From Pocillopora verrucosa (taxonomy: Eukaryota > Cnidaria > Anthozoa > Scleractinia > Pocilloporidae): a stretch of DNA of 64,000 bases. This document shows, in pieces, positions 21,801 through 33,800 of the stretch. Each line of letters begins with the position of its first letter. The stretch's first letter is position 1. Both the position numbers and the translations under genes were made by a program. The notes under the pieces were generated by a model. The model was not told the origin of the DNA. It was given only the letters and a program-made list of their open reading frames with translations, and made no database searches. The stretch is from the NCBI RefSeq assembly GCF_036669915.1, contig NC_089324.1, positions 12,494,118 to 12,558,117 of the forward strand, read 5' to 3'.

Positions 21801-24800
21801 ATTACACACAGCATGATCGTGTCAGGGTCATTTTCCAGTATGCTCTGAAAATCTTACCAAAAGAGGAGTGCGAAGTAAGTGTGGATTATGCGTGTGCTTG
21901 TTCTCAGAGGAGCTGCTTTGCTGTTGATACCTTTTGAAAAATTAACCTTAGACCCCTAGTCTTCTTGTGCCTAGCAAATCTTTGGTCTTTCTTCTTCTAA
22001 TTCTGGAGTTGCCTTGTACTTATTTGTTAAATTTTATGTTACATGTATTTCAGGAGCTATACAAAGCCTACACTCAACATGAGAAGAAATATGGAGACAG
22101 AGGAGGGATAGAAGACGTGATTGTAAGCAAGAGAAAGTTCCAGTATGAGGAGGTTTGTCAAACTCATTGATAAATGGTAACAACTGGTTTTTTATTAGAT
22201 GCAGTTTACTGCAATTTAACAGAGTTAGCAACAAAGAGCATCAGCATTCCTTAGTAGTCAGCAGTTTTTACATATGTGCATGCGTTGGAATTCCATGTGC
22301 TCTTCGTTTAAAGCAATCTTTTGTGTGCTTTGAGTGTGAACTTGCGGTGTTGTTTGAAGTGGTACCTCATCATCCAGGCAGTTTTCCCTTTCTTGCCTGG
22401 GGGCTCTTAGCTGGGTTGCCAGGATTTGCCAGCCATGGGAGCAGTCTCCATATAGGAGCTGGCTGACAATAGTAGAGGCTCCTGGATGTCTCAGGCATCC
22501 GACCTCCATGTAGGGATGTAGTTGTTAATCACAGTGAAACTGTTGCACTATATGGCTGGTAGTGCCCTTGGGCAAGTGATAATAAATTGTGTGGTTTGAT
22601 TGGCTCCCTGAGTGGGCAAGGCCCTTCCGGATTGCCTGCTTTGATCCCACACAAGGAAAAATACTGCATGGAGTGGACTTACAAAATGTACAAAGTTTAC
22701 AGCTTTCTGACATCTCATGTCACTGAGAGTTTTGATATTTAGTCATCATTGTAAACCTCTCACATCACATCATTCTTAAATTTGTTAAATGAAAAATAGG
22801 CACACACCATCACAGTTGGCTCTCTTTCCCGTAGTATGCAAATAAACAAGTCCTTCTTGATTCTTATCAAAGCTAAATTTTTGTTGCTATATGATACTGT
22901 TGTAAATCCATCAGTGACCAAGCTTGTTCAGTCAAGATGGCTGGAAATTAGCCTTGTTCTTTTTTTGCAAAACATGAAAAAAGAACCTGGCCAATAACGT
23001 AGATATGAAACTGTTGGTAGCTTCATATATTGGCACTCAATGTAATTCTTAACATAAACACTTTTCCATGTTGCAATAGAAAAATTTACTGCTTCAGTTC
23101 TATCATCAGAAAGCTACATATTTTAAGGAATATTATGTATCATATGTATCATAATACATATTTAAGGTTATACATGTATATCTATATACATGCAGGCTCC
23201 CTGAGAATTTTATATTCTACCATGATTTGAGAGTGCATGTCTACCAGCAAATGAAATCCTAGTTCTCAGCACATGTCCACTAGACACATTGACTTATTGT
23301 CTGGAGGAGAATTTCTGCTCTAATCACTGCTACTTTAACTCCTTAAAGTCCAAGAGGGAAGGTTCATAGTTCATTCAGGTGGATAAATGTTATCACCTGT
23401 GGGGCAAAATTACTGAATACTGATTGGCTGAGTCAGAGGGCACTTTTATTTTTATTAATCACAAGTGCACTTTTGGTTATCAAAAAAAAATGAAATGATC
23501 AAAATTTTTACCTGTTTCCAATAAAATTTGTATTTACATGTCGAAGGTAATTTTTTATTGGTAAATTATTTGTCAGGGTAAGGGATTTTGAATGGTTTCC
23601 TTTTGGTTGAAAACTCTCTCATAGGGTGAAAATTAATTATGGTTACCCTTGGCTGGCTATTGTGTGAGTGACTGAAAACTAAAGATTTTAACTTGAAATC
23701 ACATACTCCAGAACAAGTAATATGTATAACTTCCTAGTTACATTGCTATTGGAACATATATGCACATTAGGATCTGTTGCCATTCGAAGTGGACCTCGTG
23801 AAGAAATCAAATATTTACCTTTTTTTTCCATGGAAAATGTTTCTAAACTAAATTGCTGATAGACCTCTGTTATTCCTTTAACACTTGCATCAGTTTGCAT
23901 ATTCTCCATACTGTTCTCTATGCATATCCTTATGTGTTGATAAGGAGACTGTATTTAACAATCAATCGTAGCCTCAATATCTGATTCGGGGGGGGGGGGG
24001 GGGGGTTATTAGATGTGGGTCACCTAAGGGTTTGAAGGGTCATTGCAATGGTCTCAGATAAAAATATTTTTGGCGCTGACCAATTCATACAATCAGATCT
24101 GTTGAAGTGTCTATCTTGATTCCCTTATTTTCCAAACCTGGATGAAAAAGTTCCTGAATGATCAAATATTTTTGTACAGTGATTGTCTCAATGGCAAATA
24201 GGATCGACATTTTTAGAGATTCATACAGACTGAAGATTAATTTGGTTATGAGCCCTGAATAGAGTATGACTGAAAATTATAGACAGTGAGTATAAATCAA
24301 GTAATTAAACTATTTTTATTCATCCTGACTACAAAACTACCAAAAAAATGAAGTACAGTTTATTCTTAGAATTACCGCTGGTATATACAGTGCATCAATT
24401 GATTGTGATTGGTAAAATGGAATTAAGGTTGAAAACAAATGCACCTGAGTGCTAAATGGGTATATCATATAAACATGCATATAAATATTATATAAATTGC
24501 TAGAAAGTTCAACTTATTGGAGGCAAACCAGCTGGTTGTTTATAGTGCACCGTTTAGAGTTTAACTTAAAACTGCATGCAGTGAGTACAAGTCGAGTATT
24601 TAACATATTTCTTCAGTTAACATTTTATTCACCCAAACTAAAAATCTTCCCCAAAAAAATTACATTTGCTACCTAGAATTACTGGGACTGTACAGTGTAT
24701 CTATTGATTATGATTGGTAAATGGAACGAAAAAGGCAGAAAATTAAGCTGATAGCTAAAAGCGTACGTTGTACAAACATAAATATTATTAAATTGTTAGA

Positions 24801-27800
24801 AAGTTAATCTTATTTAGTCACTAAGGCAAACTAGTTGGTTGTTGACAAAACACAGGGAAGAAGTTGTTTTTAACCCTTTAACTCCCATGAGTGACCAAGA
24901 CAGAATTTCTCCTTACGATATCAATACAATATCAACCACATAAGTGATGAGAACAAAGAAAAATATCAATTTGGGGGTAATTAGTTGATCCAATACTAAA
25001 TTCTCTGAACTAATATCATAAGAATTGTATGGTTTTCAGTAAGGAGAATTACAAATTTGATCTGGGATTTAAAGGGTTAAGACTTCTGGGAAACAAATCT
25101 CATGGAGTGGATGGTTAGGACCTGGGAACTCTGGACCTCAATTCCAGTGGCTTCACCCTTTAACTCCAAGAGGTGATTAACATGTAAATTCTCCTTATGA
25201 TTCCAATATGTTATCTTGTAGAGAGGTTATGAGAAAAGACAAACTTATCAGCTGAGGGTATTATTCTGATGTAATGCCAAATTCTCTTGTTAATTGTATG
25301 GCAGTCAGTGGGGAGATTTACATATTGGATCTTTGAAGTTAAAGGGTGAAGCCACTTGGCCATGCTCTTTCTGCAGCGTCCAATCACATAACATTGGAGC
25401 AAGCCATAAAATATTTTTACCTAACTACTTAAAACCCCTTTATGCAAGGCACAGGAGTGTGCTGTTCCTATTGATTATGTCTTTATGGTAGTTCTTTGCC
25501 CTAATAATGGCTGTGTCTTCCCGATATAAAAGAAAGTGAAAGGCAGACGTCACGAAGAAAAGTTAAATCTATCTTAGACTCGTTCATGTTTCCTTTTCTG
25601 AAGATAATTTTCCTATATGTCTGACTGCTCATGGTGTATTGGTCAATTTTGTGCTTACCCCTCTACCCCTGGTTTCTGTATTCGCGGGCTAACGATGCAT
25701 TTACACCGTTGAGTGTTTCTGCCACTTGTGAAATTTTTCCTTATAAAAATAATTCGATTTTAATTTTCTCTGGTATTCAGCATTTGAATGATTCGTAGAA
25801 TAGTAACACATTCACTTCAATATGTATATTTTCTTAGCTTTAAAGCTTGTGACTAGTATACGTCCATCTGGCGCTGTTACAATGTGCAGTGGACTTTGTA
25901 AAGGATCGGTAGTTTTGCCTCTAAAGTGACCTTCCAAAGAGAATCGCTGAACTCTGTTATTGTCTGGGTCACAAACAAGAAGGTTTTTGGAGCCGTCTAA
26001 ACACATGCCACGGGGTGAGTTGAACTGTCCGTCTTGATTCCCTTTTTCGCCAAACTTGTACAGGAAAGTGTTTGACGCATCAAATGCTTTTATGACATGA
26101 TTGTCTCTTTCAGTTACCAGGAAAATTTTTTTGTAAGGAATGCAGCTGTATGGTGTGCTGAGTTTCTCTGGACCACTGTCTCCTACTGTGAATAGAGCTT
26201 CGCCCTCTTTTGACATTACGTGAACTCTATTGTTATGGTATTCAGTGACAACAATACGTTCTGTATCGTCAAGGCAAATACTAAGTGGGACTTTAAAGTG
26301 TCCTTTTCCCTCACCTTTTTTTCCAAAGGTTTTTACAACAACTTCTGTCTGGATATTTATGTGCTGTATTCTATTATTGAATTGATCTGCAATAAGAATT
26401 TCTTTGTCGTTTAAAAATGTTACATCAACTGGATTTGTGAATTGTCCAGGATGTTTTCCTTTCTCTCCAAATTGTTTCAAACATTTCCCTTCTTTATTGA
26501 ATACAAAAACACAGTGTCCATCATAATCTGCAACAGCTATGTCGCCTTGCTTATTTATGGCGATTCCAATTGGTCCCTTGAACCCTTGCCCTTGGTTGAA
26601 CTTCAAGTCTAATTCACCGACTACAACAAGTTGATGTTCTTCCACTGGTATAGTGAACGGAGAGGTCGAAAGATTTTCGCCATTAATCTTCACTTCAACG
26701 TCGTAGGCGCCAGGCACTTCAGGTGTAAACTTCAGCCTAAGATTGCCTTCCCCTTTTTCTTCAACGCTCACGTTTGTGACATCTTTGGTGGGTTTTATCA
26801 GCAATTCAACTTGATCGTTAAGATCGGCCTGGTTACAAATCTCTCCTTCTGCTGTTTTTGGACATAACGTAAACTCTGCTTCTACACCAGCCTGGAAAGT
26901 TTGATGCAGTCCTTCTACAGTTGATGTAGCTGCTTTTGCTGGTTTTTCGGTGAGTTGAATAAAACCCAGTTTCAAGTGTTGTTGCGATGCCGCGGTAAAT
27001 TTGACAAATGTTGTTGGATGATGCCTTGAAATCTCAACTCCACGAAGCTCTTGAAATTTCTGCTTCAAAGTTGTCTTGGTCTTTATAATATCCCAGTCTC
27101 GGCTTCTCTGCACGAGATTTTCCGCAAACTCAGCCGCTCGGTGTATTTGTTTTACCAGCGATTCCAGTTCTTGTTTAGCCGAGTTAATTTTCTCTATTCT
27201 CTTTCTACGCGTCATTTCTAAGGACTCTAAGAGCTGTTTTTTTTGCTGTAGCGTCTTTGTGATCACGTGTTCAGCTGCCTCAGACACTTGTTGCTTAGCG
27301 ATTGCGATAATCGTTTCCACATCCTCAGAGGTTTTCTCAAATTTTCTTATCTCTTCTTGTAACAAGTTTGCCTTTTCCTTGATGGTCTGGACGTCCAACA
27401 TGATGAATTTCGTATCCTCCTTCGCTGCCTTTTCAATATCGTCGAACTCATGGCATTGGTGGTTTTTGGCTAAGCAAACAGGACAAATACACGCTTCGCA
27501 GGAAGAGCAGAAATATCGCAGTCTTTCGTTCTTGTGTTGCGAGCAAAATGGCGGCTTCAGCAAGGCCTCACGATCTTCCCTTTCAAGGAGACCTAACAAA
27601 CTATTATGGAGAAAGCTGGTTGGCAAACAGTCGAAGCGATTACCTTCTGGTAGATTGATTTCCGCCTGACACTCGGGGCATCTGAATTTGCCTTGTCTTT
27701 GGTTTTGTCTGGCATGTTCCTCCAAACACTTGCAGCAAAAAGTATGGAAGCACGAAATTATTTTTGGGTCTGTGTAAGTATCGAGACAAATTGAACATGT

Positions 27801-30800
27801 GACTTGTTTCTTGAGGTTTTCCACGAGAGGTTCCATCATGATCGCCTTGAAGTACAGATTATTGAAGCGACGATTACAAACAGATAGTTGTGAAATCTAA
27901 GGTTTAATTTCGGATTCAGAGAAAACAGAACAAAGTCTGTGACTGCAGAGTTTTTATGGCCAATCACATTCAAGGACGTAGTTGAATTTTTTTGCATCCT
28001 CATCTGCTATTTCCTCGTTTATGATGAATCAACTTTGTCGGTAGTGCTGAAACCTTGAAACCGTGGCACGCTCCTTTAAATGTTTTTACATGCAGGGCAA
28101 GATTACTGAATACTGATTAGCTGAGACAAAAGGCAATTTTTTTTCCTAATTACGAGGGCACTTCTGGTAATCAAGGGGGCATTATTACTTGTTTCTAGTG
28201 AGCCTTTTTGCTGTTTGTGGCGACGATTTATTGATTGCAATTAAATTGAATGAAGCAGTGTAACGTTATGAACTGTTTTCCGCTACTTCTGCCACTAATC
28301 AGGCAAAACGAGGTACGCAAAGACTAATTGGACAGGGTTAACGCCGAAACGGTCTGTCGCGTTTACGAAAAACGGTCGTTTTTTGGGTCCACCCTCACCT
28401 GGACGATCTACAAATCAGACAGTACAATCAATTCACAACGAGACGACAGATCCGTCGTTTACAGTTGGATTGTCCGTGTTAGTCTTAAAATTTCATCGAT
28501 GTCCCGTTCGTGAAAAGCAATTTTGCTGGTGGCTTTACATAAGGACAGACAGTACTTAAAAATAATTTGGAACAAACAGCCATTGTTTCAGATTCCTAGA
28601 AATCAAAACAAAGTCCGTGTCAGCTGATCTATTTTTGTCCTGTCGCTTTCCTTGGCTTAGTTGATATCTTTGTAAAGTTAAGTTGTTTATCTATTGTGTC
28701 TTTGAAATAAATATGTATTAGACTAATAGCTTTATATATAGAAATCCGTTGTTTGAGTTTTATCATTGACACCGGTGTGTAACACGTGCCTATCCAAAAG
28801 TTAAAATTTTGGAGAAACCGGGAAAGCAAACACGATGCGCAGTAAATTGTCATAAATCCTCTTCTCTCCAAAACAAGCTGCAGTGAAAGAAGATAATTTA
28901 AATAACTTATTTTACAAAAAAAAAAAAAAGCGATAAATGCATTTTAAGTCCTTACTCTAAAGATCAAGATAAATGATAAGAATCGGTAAATGTCTTCGCA
29001 AGAGTGGAGACAGTACGCGGACCAGATTTAAAAGTGAACATGCAAATTTGTCAGTATCTGAAAAGGTCTCATGTTACATGAACTTTATAAATAAGACGGA
29101 AGTGGCCAAGGAACGTTTCGGGATGAAAGCTTCGTTCAAAACAGTACTTAATCTCTTCTTAATTGCCTTTTAAAAGCGAAAAACGTGCGAATTTCTTATG
29201 TGCACTACACCCACAAAATTCATCGTGCTTAGATCGTTGTTTACTTGACTTCACGGCTAGAAAATTGCGCAGCGTTAAGTTGAAAATTGTGAAAGTTCTA
29301 CCTTTTGACTCAAAATCTTCGATTACACGATACTTTTTGGACATCCCTTTACCGAAACATAATATTTACCGGGCCTTGGAATCTTCATAATGTCGTTAGG
29401 TTCGCATCGCGTCAGTGAATCGTAGTGTTGTTGACTTTTAAGACTTTGATGTCCATTAGTTACCGAGCAAAGTATTCTATAGCATTTTTACTTTCCATTT
29501 TGTGTTCCAGAAGGTCTATCATGATCGGAAAATAACGGAAAATCCGACTTGAAAATATTGGAAGACGGACGCACGGACGCCAATTTTCCATATTTTATCA
29601 TTTCTTGTGAACGCTTAAAATGACGCTTTTCTGTTACCCCCCAAAGTGATTAAAATATCGGTGCAGAAGATAGATACTGATTGCTTTGTAGATTCGTAGG
29701 AAGTTTGGAGACAAAATTCTGCTTAGTAGGGGAGGTATGGGGAAAAGTGTCTCTCTCACGAGTCCACCGCGCGGCATGGACGGTTACGGGCGGTTCAGCT
29801 GTCAATGTGTTATTTAAAAGAAGGAAAGAAATCATGGCCTGTTACTTAAAGGAAAACTTCAGGACGTCATGGCAGGGAGAGATTTAGATAAGCAAAGTGA
29901 AAAAGCGCAAAACGTGTTTGAAAGATTGATCATTTCCCGAGATTATCGCCCTCCGTAGTTCTTAAACATGTGTTCAAAGCTTCTTTCCTTCCCCCCCTTC
30001 TTTTTTTTATGAATTTTCTGTGTATTGTAAGAGTTAATCTTTAAGATTGTTCCACATTCGTGAAGGACTAAATTTACAAACTTTAAGCAGTCTACATACA
30101 AGCAACGAATCTTTGAAATATGCTTTTCTTAACAAACAATTTGTTGAGAAATACATTTAATCCTGTGAACCCGAAACATTTTTGTTGATAAAATTATTGC
30201 TTGAACAATTTTTTGTAGAAAAGGTCATTCTCGACAGGTTATTCTCTAAAGTCTGTTTGTGTAAGATGTCTCAAATGTAAAAGAACAAAACAAAAAAAAG
30301 TGAAAAAACAAATTAAAAAAACCATTGACCCAAAAGTAAAAATAGTGTCTGAACCCATCTGGACTAGTGGATTACTTATAGTAATCAAATGTTTCGGCTC
30401 AGAAAATGACCAACTAAACTAAATTGCTGATAGAATTCTGTTAGTCCAATGGTCTCAAAAAGAAAAGATTCTAGGAGCCAACGTCACTTATTCCATGGCT
30501 TCTATTTTAAGTATCCATCTAGATTCCCTTGATTTCCAAACTTGGGTCAGAAAGTTCCTACGTGATGAAATGTTTTTATGCTGTGATTTGAAAATTCAGA
30601 CAGGCTGAAAATGAATTTAGCAAGAAGTAATTAAACCTCTTCCCCAAGAGTTACTAGTATCTAATATCTCTTAACAATTTCACCCCTGAATTAGACATTA
30701 AGGTAAAGAGAATAAAGGAAATGATCACCAATGAAAGAAACTCTAGATTGTTAAACAAATTCTCCATGGCAGCACCTTAGGAAATTTATAGAGAAGAGTA

Positions 30801-33800
30801 TAGAGAAATTGCACACTGATGTTAGGTTTTTAAGGGTTAATAGAGTTTAACTTAAAATTGCATGCAATGAGTAGAAGTCAAGTATTTAACATATTGTTAT
30901 TCACCTAAACTAACCATCTACCAAAGCAAAAAAATGAAATACCTTTGCTTCCAAGCTTTATTGAGACTGAATGTACAGTGTATCAATTTATTGTGATTGG
31001 TAGATGGAACAAAAAGGACAACAAATGAACCTTATCGCTAGTTTGATATGTTTTATAGACATAAATATCATCAAAATTGTTGGAAAGTTCATCTTATTTA
31101 GTCCGCAAGGCAAATTAGTCGGTTGTTTACAGAACACAGGCAAGAAGTTGTTTTTTAAGACTTCTGAGAAATAAGTCTCGTGGAACGCCAGAGTGGATAC
31201 TTAGGACCTGGGTACTTTAGATCTCAATTCCAGAGCCTTCAACCTTAAAATCGAAGAGATGATTGAAGTGTAAATTCTCCTTATGATTCCAAAATGTTAT
31301 CTTGTAGAGAGGTTACGAGAAAAGACAAGCAGACCTCACGAAGAAAAGTAAAATCTATATCTTAGACTAGTTCAAGTTTCCTTTTCGAAAGATATAATTT
31401 TCTATGTGTCTGACTGCTCATACACCGAATTCATAAATGGCGTCCTCTCGGGACACATGAAAACGAGGTCGAAATAGCCTCTCAACGAAAGGGCAACTTT
31501 ATATCGAGATGCTTTTCACGGTACTTCAAACCCAGAATATTGGCGTTCTTTTGTTTATTATTGTTCATGGTAGAATATCTAGGAGACTATATGAAAGTTT
31601 GGGAGTTTTGAAACCTTGTAAGAAGTCTTTTCTTGTGAATAAGAACTCAGAAAGAAAACCTGAGAAAACAGTGGATTCACGCAATAACAAGGGATTTTGG
31701 GAAGAATTTCTCTGTATCAAATTCCACCCAGGTTTTCTCAAGGCATTTTAAGGCTGAAGATTTCAAGACTACTCTAACGCACGAGGTGTCTTAAAAGCCG
31801 AGAGTAGTGCCCTCAATTTTTGCATGGAAACGAAGTTCTTCACGAAAACGACCTCCGCCTACTCCTCGTTTGACAAATAGGAAATAAATTTTGACTGAGA
31901 AGCTGCAGGAAGGAAGTCTAGAAACTGTTGGAACTTCTATCGTAATTCCATTATCTTCATTTTCATCGACAACAACGACCGATTTACAACCTCCAGTGAC
32001 AGAACCAGATTCTTATTTCCCCAAGCGTCAATCCGTGAAGGATACCAAAATTTATGAACTAGAGGACCAGATTGCTGTATTGTTATCCAAGAACAAGAAA
32101 TTGGAGGAAGAGGTTTCGTTCTTGGAAGAAAAATGCTGTGATCTAAATGAGACATGCGTAACACTGCTTTCACTTGAAAATATCAAAACAAACACTTCAC
32201 TTCTAACATTTTACACTGTTTTTCCAAACTTCTAAACGATGATGGCTTTATTTGAATTCCTGGACTCTGGTACCAATGGAGAAAATATCAATTATTGGTT
32301 ATCTGGTAAAAAGACTGTCAAGTCTAATAGTAATAATGAGAAATTAGGAAAGCAGGGAAGGACAAGATTCTTACAACCATTAGATGAGTTTTTCCTCACA
32401 ATTTGTAGACTCAGACAACGTTTTGCTGAACAACATCTAGCCAACTTATTTCAAATTCCTCAGTCGACTGTCAGTCGAATTTTTATTACATGGATCAACT
32501 TCATGTACTTAAAACTTGGCCAGCTAAATATTTGGCCATCCAGAAAACTTGTTGATGAGACAATGCCAAAGGATTTCAAGGCTAAGTACCCTTCAATAAG
32601 AGTGATCATTGAGTGCACAGAGATTCGCAGCGGAATTTCAAGTAGTCTTCTTTTAACTAGTGAACTGTTTAGTTCTTATAAACATCATACCTCTTTGAAG
32701 GGATTAGAAGAAATTTCATCCAAGGGGTCCTTCTCGTTTATTGGACAGTTGTACACAGCCAGCATATCAGACAGGGAAATGGTTGACCGCAGTGGTTTTC
32801 TAAACCTCCCTTTTTCTACATGGGACTCTATCATGGCTGGAAAGGGTTTCACCATTAAAGACATACTTCCCCTGGGTATCTCTCTCGATATACCCCCTTT
32901 CTTAGGAATGTCGGATCAGATGTCACCTGAGGATGTGATTTAGACACAGCATACTGCTTCACTGAGAATTCAAGTAAAAAGAGCTATTAAAAAGGTCAAG
33001 AACTTTTTAATTTTTGAAGGAGTAATTCCTTCATCTTCTGTGAGAATAACAACGCTATCCGACGAACTTGCCGAAGATGACGCCACAGTGAACTGAATAA
33101 ATACTTTTCGAGCCTCGTTTTCATGTATTCGAAACTAGGCCTTTCCGCGCGGCCGCCATTTATGAATTCGGTGTATGGGTCATGGGCCAATTTTGTGCTT
33201 CCCCCCCTCCCCTTAGTTTCTGTATTTTAGGGCTAAAGATGCATTTACACTGTTGAATGTTTCTGCCACTTGTGAAGAAATTTCTTCTTAAAAATGATTC
33301 GATTTTAGTTTTCGCTTACATACAGCATTTGAATGATTTGTAGAATAGAAACACATTCACTTCAGTATGTATATTTTCTTAGCTTTACGGCTTGTGACTA
33401 GTATACGCCCATCTGGCGCCGTTATAATTTGAAGTGGACCTTGTAAAGGAACGGTAGTTTTGCCTTTAAAGCGGCCGTCTAAAGAAAATTGCTGAACTCT
33501 GTCATTGAAATAGTCACAAACAAGAAGGTTATTGGAGCCGTCTAAACACATGCCACAGGGTGTGTTGAACTGTCCGTCTTGATTGCCTTTTTCGCCAAAC
33601 TTGTACAGGAAAGTGTTTGACGAATCGAATGCTTTTATGACGTGATTGTCTCTTTCAGTTACCAGGAAAATGTTTTTGTAAGGAATGCAGCTGCTTGGTG
33701 TGCTGAGATTCTCTGGACCGCTGTCTCCTATTGTGAATAGAGCTTCGCCCTCTTTTGACATTACTTGAACTCTATTGTTAGAGAATTCACTGACAACAAT

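Larger units (their letters stand above)
22870..25811. repeat. Segmental repeat block U1, 3' flank of TRIM gene 1
   Basis: Shares long, collinear sequence with 47590-51153 (U3), and its right part also with 30395-31421 plus 33177-33356 (U2) and 56994-58683 (U4). It contains two related sub-blocks (about 24240-24540 and 24555-24865), each with GTACAGTG.ATCAATTGATT and TTGGTAAA.TGGAA, i.e. an inner tandem duplication. No gene seen. Confidence 0.75.
30395..31421. repeat. Segmental repeat block U2, left part
   Basis: Collinear with 23845-25640 (U1) and 57000-58490 (U4), with internal deletions. It is cut at 31421 by a transposon and resumes at 33177. Confidence 0.65.

Noticed and set aside
27076..27669. 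197-codon plus-strand frame opposite the RING/B-box/coiled coil of TRIM gene 1
   Set aside because: Antisense of the real gene, rich in Ser/Cys/Phe as expected from reverse-read coiled-coil codons. Similar shorter frames occur opposite the other copies.
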